DNA of 64,000 nt from Verrucomicrobiota bacterium (lineage in GTDB: Bacteria > Verrucomicrobiota > Verrucomicrobiia > Limisphaerales > JADJPG01), in NCBI GenBank assembly GCA_016713365.1, contig JADJPG010000007.1, forward strand, positions 1-64,000, read 5' to 3'. Under the pieces are notes generated by a model, which was given only the letters and a program-made list of their open reading frames with translations, was not told the origin of the DNA and did not search any database. Positions 58,007-64,000 of this stretch are shown piece after piece. The first letter of the stretch is position 1. Every line of letters starts with the position of its first letter. A program made the translations under genes and the position numbers.

Positions 58007-58695
58007 CCGCCCATCGGGGCTTTCCAATCATCCAGCACCGGCTCGATGATCGATGTCCAGAGCGTGTAGCCCGCGGCGTTCATGTGCAGCATGTCGGAGA
58101 GGAACAGCTCCGGGCGCGGCTGGCCGGACGTGTTCAACATCGGCGTGTGCGTATCGATATAGCGATGTCCGCGCGCCTCAGCGAGGGCACGCACTTGAGC
58201 ATTTAGCTGTTGCATCTGGGTGAGCAGATGAGCGCGACTGGGGCTCGGTTTGACGGAGACGAATCCGATGATCGTGCCTGGCAGTTGAAGCTCCACCCGC
58301 GCCAGAAAGTTCGAGTAGTCGTTAAAGACCTGGCTGACGGACTTTCCGGCGGCGAGATCGTTGTCACCTTCGTACACGACGATGTGCGGCGGACGGTATC
58401 GCGCCACGACGCGATCAAAATAAAACAGCACATCGCTCATCTGCGAGCCGCCGAAACCACGGTTCAGCACGGAATGTTCGGGGAAGGAAGCGGCGAGATT
58501 TGGCCAGCTGTTGAAGGTGGATGAACCGACAAACAACGTCGCTCCAGGCGGAGGAGGACGCAGCGCATCCTCGGCTTCAAACGCCTGAATTTCGGATTCA
58601 AGGGAGGCTTTTGCGACGTTCGGGAGCAACACCACGAGCAGCGCCAGGACCTGCAGAACGAGCTTCGGGAACGAGTGACGGTTGTGGAACTTCAT
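56083..58695 (-). CDS. Exported SGNH/GDSL hydrolase fused to Ig-like and beta-sandwich modules, two frameshifts
   Basis: Signal peptide (KLVLQVLALLVVLLPNVAKA), then an SGNH hydrolase (residues ~30-230): block I TLFVGSSTFNSW (Ser in GSS), block II GFGGSQ, block III VYEGDNDL, block V SDMLHMNAAGY (Asp and His). Next come a beta-module (FLFDLGAGGTGVGLGASPND ... NHFTYLGVLRV), an Ig-like domain (YQVQWLRNGEPIEGATQFN), a SbsA-like part (TIELLFNETLDVFTANVPFF), a second beta-module (VLLIDFGGGNTTLNGASPDD ... YLGVLKV) and the end module TLEWTGGGVLESAP...HRFFRIKK. The frame breaks near 57200 and is restored near 56285. Probably an extracellular esterase/deacetylase acting on polysaccharide (inference). 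Confidence 0.82.
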
Positions 58696-58799
58696 AGAGA
58701 CAACTCTGACCGATCAGAGGCTAAAAACCCTCGAAGGCTGGCGCCACACGGCGACAACCTGCGAGGGCGATTGTTTTCAATTATCAACTTCAACCCGCC

Positions 58800-60543
58800 C
58801 TACTTCTTGATCCTGAAGAAGCGGTGGTCTGGGGAGAGGTCGAGGGAGGCGGGGCTGGTGGGATTGCCTTCGACGGCGGTCCGGGGACCCGTGACAGCCG
58901 GGGCGCTTTCGAGCACGCCGCCGCCAGTCCATTCGAGGGTGATCTGGCCAGCGCTGAGGCTCGGGGCGGCGAACTGCGGCGGCACGACCGCCGGTTGCAC
59001 TTTGAGCACGCCCAGGTAGGTGAAGTGGTTGCCGTTGTTGTTCGACGCGGCGGGCGCCAGGCTGATGGTCAGCTCTCCCGTTTCGCTGGGACGCGCGCCG
59101 AGCACTTGCACGGTGTTGGTCACGTTGTTGGCGGCGTTGAGTTCGGCGAGTCGCGGGTGGCGTCCACCGGGAAGAGCGTGGCGGCGGTCGTCCCGTTTTC
59201 GTTGGCTCCGTTGAAGCGCTCGATCATCGCCAGGCTCACCGCGGTCGCCGTGTTGTCGGTGGTGACGAGGTTCGGCAGCACGCCGTCGGAGGTCGAGCCC
59301 ACGGTCGTGGTGAGGTTGTTCCAGTGGTTGATCGGATCATCAGGCGACGCACCGTTGAGCGTGGTGTTGCCGCCGCCAAGTCGATGAGCAGGACCTGCGC
59401 TTCCGGGCCGGGCACGGTGCCGGTGATGGTGGTGTTGGGCGCGATGGTGTTGAGGAGAGGTCTTGCACGTCGCTGATCACGACGGTGAAGGGGCTGCCGG
59501 CTTCCAGCTCGGCATTGAGGCTCGCACCACCGTCCGCCCGTCGGGCCGCAACTCGGCGGCAATCACGCCCGGGGTGCCGCCGTTGACTTCGTAGAAGAAC
59601 GGCACGTTGGCCGTGAAGGCGTCGAGTGTTTCGTTGAAGAGCAGTTCGATCGTCTGCCGGTTGCGCGCGGTGGCGGTGAGGACTTCCGGCGCGATGGTGT
59701 CGTTGACCACGCGCAGCAGCGCGTTGCTGCTGGTCACGCCAAAGGCCAGGTTGCTGACCGTCACCGAATACAGGCTGCCGTCGAGATCCAGCGTGGCCGA
59801 GGCGATGGTGTAGTTGAACTGCGTGGCGCCTTCGATCGGTTCGCCGTTGCGCAGCCATTGGACCTGATACGGCGGCGGACCGGACACCGCCGCGCTGAAC
59901 GTCACCGGCTGCAGTTCCAGCGCGCGCTGCGTCACCGGCTCCAGCGTGAAGGCCAGCGGCGTTTGCGGCGGCACCGCGTCCACCCGCAGCACACCCAGAT
60001 ACGTGAAATGGTTCGCGTTGTTGTTGTTCTCCGTCGGCGCCAGGCTGATCGTGATCTCGCCCGCTTCCGTCGGCGTGATGTCCGCCACCGTGGCCGTGTT
60101 GTCCACGTTGTTCGCCGCGTCCAGCGCCGCGAAGCCCTGGTTGGCTCCCACCACCGTGTAGCCCGTCTCCGCACGTCGCCCACGCCCGTGCGCGACGCAA
60201 AGCTGAAGCTGTAGACCGTCTGCGTATCCAGCCCCGTCAGCTTGAAGCTCGGGAAGATGTTGCTCACGTTGTTGAACGTCTCCGTGTTCCCGAACAGCGA
60301 ATCGCGCGTCGCGTTGAGCGGGTAAACCGTGCTCACCGTCGTCCCCTCATTTCACCCGCTGAACCGGCTCACCACCACCAGGCTCATCGTCGAGGACACG
60401 TTCTTCTCGTCACCGCGTTCGAATACGATCCCAGGCCCGCCGTCAGCGCCGCCCCCACGTTGTTCCAGTATCTCACTGGATCATTCGGCGACGCCCCCAA
60501 CCCCACTCCCGTCCCGCCGGCGCCAAGATCAAAGAGAAAAGTT
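58800..60543 (-). repeat. Tandem 1.9-kb duplication, upstream copy
   Basis: Counterpart of 56083-58006 but 180 bp shorter: a 172-bp deletion (junction TTCGGC/GAGTCGCGG at 59147-59148) plus several 1-3-base losses. Homology ends at 60543, just inside the signal peptide region. Confidence 0.9.
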
Positions 60544-60632
60544 TGCGCCGGGGACGAAATGGCAACAGCGAGGCCGGCGAGCGTGAAGAAATTGCTGAGA
60601 ACCTTCTTTCGCGATGAAATGAATCGATACAT
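58800..60632 (-). pseudogene. Paralogue of the neighbouring exported protein without the SGNH domain, decayed
   Basis: Starts at 60632 with MYRFISSRKKVLSNFFTLAG and a signal peptide (LAVAISSPAQ), then directly the module FLFDLGAGGTGVGLGASPND. The order after that equals the adjacent gene: beta-module, Ig-like, SbsA-like, second beta-module, end module (HRFFRIKK). The frame breaks repeatedly (near 60400, 60340, 60200, 60170, 59520, 59455 and 59380), and a 172-bp deletion removes the middle of the second beta-module, so no full product can be made as read. The domain set suggests that the ancestor was a plain surface protein to which a hydrolase was fused in the other copy. Confidence 0.78.
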
Positions 60633-60798
60633 AAAACGACAAATGTTTTGTTCTGAGTTGCGGTGCTGAATCCCCTATTTTGTAGTCGAGCCATCCCCGT
60701 TTCGTCAACGATTCAGACAACGTTTCGCGGCATTTTACAAGTCGACCAGCAGCTTCTTGCGACGAAACAAAGGTGATTGCTCCCTGCGGAGCACAGAT

Positions 60799-62082
60799 TC
60801 AACGCTTCGCGGTCCACTCGTTCAGCCCTCGCTCGTCGGAGGGCGGAACGGGCAGCAGTTGGAGACGCTCCATCGCTTCGCCAATCAGATAGAGCGAACC
60901 CGTGATGAGCAGGAATGGATCGCGCGCACTGAGTTGCAGGGCTTGCGCGAGCGAGTCGCAAACTTCGACGGCCGCGGAGGGATTCGCATTTCGGCAAGCC
61001 GAAGCGAGCTCCGACGGAGCCAGCGTGCGGTGGCTGCTGACGGGCACAACAAGGACGCGTTCCGCCAGCGGCGCAAGGTTTTCTGCGATCGATTGCCAGT
61101 CCTTGTCGCTGAGAACACCGAGAATCATCGTCGGCCGCACCTCGCGAAACTGTTCGCGAAACGCCGCCGCCAGCGCCTGTGCGCTTGGAATATTGTGAGC
61201 CCCATCGAGCAATATCTGCTGGCCGGCAGCCGTCGTAACGAGCTGCATTCGTCCGGGCCAATACACGGTCGAAAGACCGTTCAGGATCGCTTCTTGGGAA
61301 ATCGGAATCTTCGGTTCCACCGCACGCACCGTGGCGACGGCCACCGCGCCATTCAATCGCTGGTGCTCGCCCACGAGTGGAATCTTCGCGGCATCCAGCA
61401 AAGCGCCACGGGCGTCGTTGCGATCAATGACGGTGAGAAGGGAATCGTTTTCGTGCGCCACTTTCGCGATCACTTCCAGCCCGCGACCGGGTTCCGCCGC
61501 GGTGATGACTGGGACGCCGGGCTTGATGATGCCCGCTTTCTCGGTGGCGATTTGTTCGTGGGTATTACCCAGCCATTGCTGGTGGTCGAGACCGATGTTG
61601 GTAATCACGCTGGCCAGCGGAGTCACGATGTTGGTCGCGTCGAGCCGTCCGCCCAGTCCCGTTTCCCATACCACCAGATCGCACTGGCGATCTGCGAACT
61701 GCCGCAGGGCCATGGCGGTGACGACCTCAAAGAACGTAGGATGCGATTCCACCGGGAACTTCTGGAGCAATGGCTGAATCTCGCGCACCAGCCGGACGAC
61801 GTCGTCTTCGGAAGCCGGCACGCGGTTGACCTGCATCCGCTCGTTGAAAGAAACGAGATGCGGGGAGGTGAACAATCCCACGCGCAATCCGGCTGCGCGA
61901 TAGATGCCTTCCAGCATGGCGCAGGTGGACCCCTTCCCGTTGGTGCCGGCCACGTGGATGAATCGAAGCTTGTCCTGCTGGCTTCCGAGCATGGCCGTCA
62001 GGCGCTGGATGTTCTCCAAGCCCGGCTTCGCCCCGAACACTCCGAGGCTGGAGAGGAACTCAATGGCGGCGGCGTAAGTCAT
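60799..62082 (-). CDS. folC: Folylpolyglutamate synthase/dihydrofolate synthase
   Basis: 427 aa from ATG 62082 (MTYAAAIEFLSSLGVFGAKP); a TTG at 62094 is less likely. Mur-ligase fold: P-loop FIHVAGTNGKGSTCAMLEGI, SPHLVSFNERMQVN, LVVWETGLGGRLDATNIV with the Mg2+ Glu, ITNIGLDHQQWLGNT, and the C-terminal LLDGAHNIPSAQALAAAF. It adds glutamate to dihydropteroate and folates in the cytoplasm. Stand-alone here; the upstream neighbour on the other strand is the small 75-aa gene. Confidence 0.94.
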   Translation of the reverse strand: MTYAAAIEFLSSLGVFGAKPGLENIQRLTAMLGSQQDKLRFIHVAGTNGKGSTCAMLEGIYRAAGLRVGLFTSPHLVSFNERMQVNRVPASEDDVVRLVREIQPLLQKFPVESHPTFFEVVTAMALRQFADRQCDLVVWETGLGGRLDATNIVTPLASVITNIGLDHQQWLGNTHEQIATEKAGIIKPGVPVITAAEPGRGLEVIAKVAHENDSLLTVIDRNDARGALLDAAKIPLVGEHQRLNGAVAVATVRAVEPKIPISQEAILNGLSTVYWPGRMQLVTTAAGQQILLDGAHNIPSAQALAAAFREQFREVRPTMILGVLSDKDWQSIAENLAPLAERVLVVPVSSHRTLAPSELASACRNANPSAAVEVCDSLAQALQLSARDPFLLITGSLYLIGEAMERLQLLPVPPSDERGLNEWTAKR

Positions 62083-62245
62083 TTGTATTCGCAAGCTTTG
62101 GCATGGGTCGGGACTCAGTATCGCTACTGAGGATGTTTCCCCGATCGCGGGTCGCGCACAATTTCGGGATTGTCACTCTTCGGCCCGGTGTTACAGTTTC
62201 GCCACTCAAAAGACAGCAACCTGTAGTACCCCGGAACACGCGTCT

Positions 62246-62473
62246 ATGCCGAACGACAATTCAGAAACTTCGACCGGCGATGATTTGCTCAAGAACTCGA
62301 CGCTCTACAAGGAATTCCAAGCGGAGCGCGAAGAGATTTTGAAGCACAAGTGGATTGAATCCGAGAAGGCCGGTCACGACATCGGCTTTGAACGCGCGCT
62401 CACGGACTGGATCATCAAGCACCGGTCCAAATGGCGCAAGAGCCGGCAGACCGCGCACGCCGGGCACAGTTGA
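62246..62473 (+). CDS. Small conserved-looking hypothetical protein, 75 aa
   Basis: MPNDNSETSTGDDLLKNSTL, then YKEFQAEREEILKHKWIESE, KAGHDIGFERALTDWIIKHR and a basic tail. It is charged, helical and soluble, with the look of a conserved small cytoplasmic protein, and the GHDIGFERAL core seems familiar from proteobacterial small proteins of unknown function. I cannot assign a role. It lies upstream of the pyrR leader on the same strand. Confidence 0.6.
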   Translation: MPNDNSETSTGDDLLKNSTLYKEFQAEREEILKHKWIESEKAGHDIGFERALTDWIIKHRSKWRKSRQTAHAGHS

Positions 62474-62504
62474 GCTGAGCCATCCGGGCTCAAGTTTTCA
62501 GAAC

Positions 62505-62610
62505 TCCTTTAAGGCGGCCCTGTGAGGCGGCCAAGGAACGATGAGAAACGGATTTCGAAAACATTATAATTTGCGACATCGAACGGGCTCCCGCCCGGTT
62601 CGATTTTTTT
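62505..62610 (+). promoter_or_regulatory. PyrR-type mRNA attenuation leader of pyrR-pyrB
   Basis: CTTTAAGGCGGCCCTGTGAGGCGGCCAAGG (62507-62536) resembles the PyrR-binding loop, consensus ARUCCNGNGAGGYU flanked by GGC/GCC pairs, with imperfect matches at the ends. It is followed by a TATAAT at 62565-62570 and by the terminator at 62580-62610. PyrR plus UMP/UTP would favour termination. Confidence 0.6.
62580..62610 (+). terminator. Attenuator terminator abutting the pyrR start codon
   Basis: Stem CGAACGGGC/GCCCGGTTCG with loop TCCC, then ATTTTTTT directly joined to ATG 62611, so there is no room for a Shine-Dalgarno sequence between U-tract and start. Confidence 0.8.
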
Positions 62611-63147
62611 ATGCCCGACAAGTCCACCATCCTTAACGCCCAGGCGATTCACCGCGTGCTCACCCGCATCGCCCACGAAATCGTGGAGCGCAACGACAAT
62701 GCCAACTCCATCGTCGTCGTCGGCGTGCAACGCGGCGGCATCCACCTCGCGGAACGGCTCGGCGGCCTGCTCAAGACCATCTGGGGACACGCGGTTCCTG
62801 TCGGCAAACTCGACGTCAGTATGCACCGGGACGATTTGGACCAGCACAGCGCGCCGAACATCCAGCCCACCGTGATGCCCTTCGACATCAACGGCAAAAC
62901 CGTCGTCCTCGTCGACGATGTGCTTTTCAGCGGCCGGACCACCCGGGCCGCCCTGGATGCGCTCAACGACTTCGGCCGCCCACGCCGCATCCAGCTCGCC
63001 GTCCTCGTCGACCGCGGTCACCGCGAGCTGCCAATCAAGCCGGATTTCGTTGGCAAAAACGTTCCCACCGCGGCGAATGAACGCATCGACGTGCAACTGA
63101 AGGAAACCGGAGGCGAAGACGCAGTTTACCTCGAGAAAACGGCATGA
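62611..63147 (+). CDS. pyrR: Bifunctional pyr operon regulator/uracil phosphoribosyltransferase PyrR
   Basis: 178 aa. Type I PRTase: NSIVVVGVQRGGIHLAERL and the PRPP-binding loop KTVVLVDDVLFSGRTTRAAL (about 92-112), then AVLVDRGHRELPIKPDFVGK and NVPTAANERIDV, all PyrR signatures. It senses uridine nucleotides and binds pyr mRNA to cause attenuation, with weak UPRTase activity. Its stop overlaps the pyrB start by 4 bp (ATGA). Confidence 0.95.
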   Translation: MPDKSTILNAQAIHRVLTRIAHEIVERNDNANSIVVVGVQRGGIHLAERLGGLLKTIWGHAVPVGKLDVSMHRDDLDQHSAPNIQPTVMPFDINGKTVVLVDDVLFSGRTTRAALDALNDFGRPRRIQLAVLVDRGHRELPIKPDFVGKNVPTAANERIDVQLKETGGEDAVYLEKTA

Positions 63148-64000
63148 CCAACATCAACACCGCCGGCTGGCATCGCAAGCATCTCCTCGACATCGAGTCG
63201 CTCACCGCCGAGGAAATCAACGTCGTTCACGACACCACCCGCGCCTTCAAAGCCGTCGGCGAACGCGCGATCAAGAAGGTCCCCGCCCTGCGCGGCAAGA
63301 CGGTCATCAACCTCTTCATCGAGCCCTCCACCCGCACCCGGATCAGCTTTGAGCTCGCCGCCATGCGACTCACGGCGGACGTGATAAACTTCAGCACCGA
63401 AGCCTCCTCGTTGAAGAAGGGCGAAACCCTCAAGGACACCGCACGCAACCTCGAAGCCCTTAACGCGGACATCATTATCATCCGCCACAGCGCGACGGGA
63501 GCGCCGCACTTTCTCTCCCGCTTCCTGCGCGGCAGCGTGATCAACGCCGGCGACGGCGCGCACGAACATCCCACGCAGGCACTGCTCGACACGTTTACCA
63601 TTCGCGAAAAGAAAGGCCGCATCGCCGGGCTGAACGTCACGATTCTCGGAGACATCCTCTACAGCCGCGTGGCGCGCTCGAACATCCACGCCCTGCTGAA
63701 GCTGGGCGCGAACGTCACCCTTTGCGGACCGTCCACGCTCGTCCCGAAAGTCTTCGAGCAGATGGGGTGCAAAGTCACTTACAACGTCGACGAAGCCATC
63801 GCCGAGGCGGACGTCATCAACCTGCTGCGCATCCAACACGAACGTCAGCGCAAGACGATGTTCCCGAGCATCGGCGAATACACAAATCTCTTCGGCCTCA
63901 CCAAGGCGCGCTTCGAGAAGACCAAGCCCGACGCGCTCATCATGCATCCCGGCCCGATTAATCGCGGCGTGGAAATCAACAGCGAGATCGCCGATTGCGA
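63144..64000 (+). CDS. pyrB: Aspartate carbamoyltransferase catalytic subunit (partial at window end)
   Basis: From ATG 63144 (MTNINTAGWHRKHLLDIESL), 285 codons before the window ends; the family length is ~310. Carbamoyl-phosphate site FIEPSTRTRISFE, SSLKKGETLKDTA, HPTQALLDTFTI, VTILGDILYSRVARSN and aspartate-binding LIMHPGPINRGVEI. It catalyses the first committed step of pyrimidine synthesis. Overlap with pyrR and the upstream attenuator show joint control by pyrimidine nucleotides. Confidence 0.96.
   Translation, partial: MTNINTAGWHRKHLLDIESLTAEEINVVHDTTRAFKAVGERAIKKVPALRGKTVINLFIEPSTRTRISFELAAMRLTADVINFSTEASSLKKGETLKDTARNLEALNADIIIIRHSATGAPHFLSRFLRGSVINAGDGAHEHPTQALLDTFTIREKKGRIAGLNVTILGDILYSRVARSNIHALLKLGANVTLCGPSTLVPKVFEQMGCKVTYNVDEAIAEADVINLLRIQHERQRKTMFPSIGEYTNLFGLTKARFEKTKPDALIMHPGPINRGVEINSEIADC

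Overview
The window looks like chromosomal DNA of a GC-rich verrucomicrobial bacterium, probably of the Pedosphaera/Limisphaerales kind. This is inferred from gene content, not from a marker-gene search. Pointers are single-gene pseudopilins with the ELLVVIAIIGIL signature, FG-GAP/ASPIC-UnbV proteins, many exported proteins ending in a module with a terminal FYRVxxxP-like motif, weak Shine-Dalgarno sites with many ATGA overlaps, and a Gram-negative type Pup/UBact-proteasome locus. I see no rRNA, tRNA, CRISPR array, integrase or transposase.

Layout: 1-9.6 kb holds minus-strand genes: a badly frameshifted secreted protein whose leader resembles a yybP-ykoY Mn2+ riboswitch, a 1246-aa FG-GAP/ASPIC protein, and an apionate-lactonase-like protein. 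9.7-17.9 kb holds a response regulator, a BtuF-like binding protein, aspS, an alpha/beta hydrolase, a GDPD, a HAD phosphatase and a FIST sensor. 18.1-19.4 kb is an overlapping ECF sigma, membrane protein and Spy/CnrX-like sensor trio.

19.4-25.9 kb is the centrepiece, a complete minus-strand prokaryotic ubiquitin-like conjugation and proteasome operon. Its order is ARC ATPase, dop, a 58-codon UBact/Pup gene, prcB, prcA, pafA. Dop would deamidate the C-terminal Gln of the tag, PafA would ligate it to substrate lysines, ARC would unfold the tagged proteins, and PrcAB would degrade them.

26-32 kb holds a pseudopilin, a subtilisin-like protease, and a cobalamin riboswitch ahead of a three-gene surface-protein/pseudopilin operon. 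32-39.7 kb holds a sugar isomerase-like gene, a methyltransferase, an ankyrin gene, an EF-hand protein and a YadA-head-like repeat protein. 39.8-50.1 kb holds clpB, an AGT-like protein, rlmN (with an in-frame repeat insertion), a second subtilase, a nucleotide-sugar epimerase, an M20 hydrolase, a flippase and a glycosyltransferase. 50.2-56 kb holds sdhCAB, a HAD hydrolase and a dicarboxylate symporter. 56-60.6 kb is a tandem duplication of a large exported protein, one copy fused to an SGNH hydrolase. 60.8-64 kb holds folC, a small conserved-looking gene, and a PyrR-attenuated pyrR-pyrB operon cut by the window end.

Reading frames are broken in about ten genes, mostly exported or repetitive ones, while housekeeping genes are intact. 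This could be real decay or residual assembly error, and the sequence alone cannot decide.
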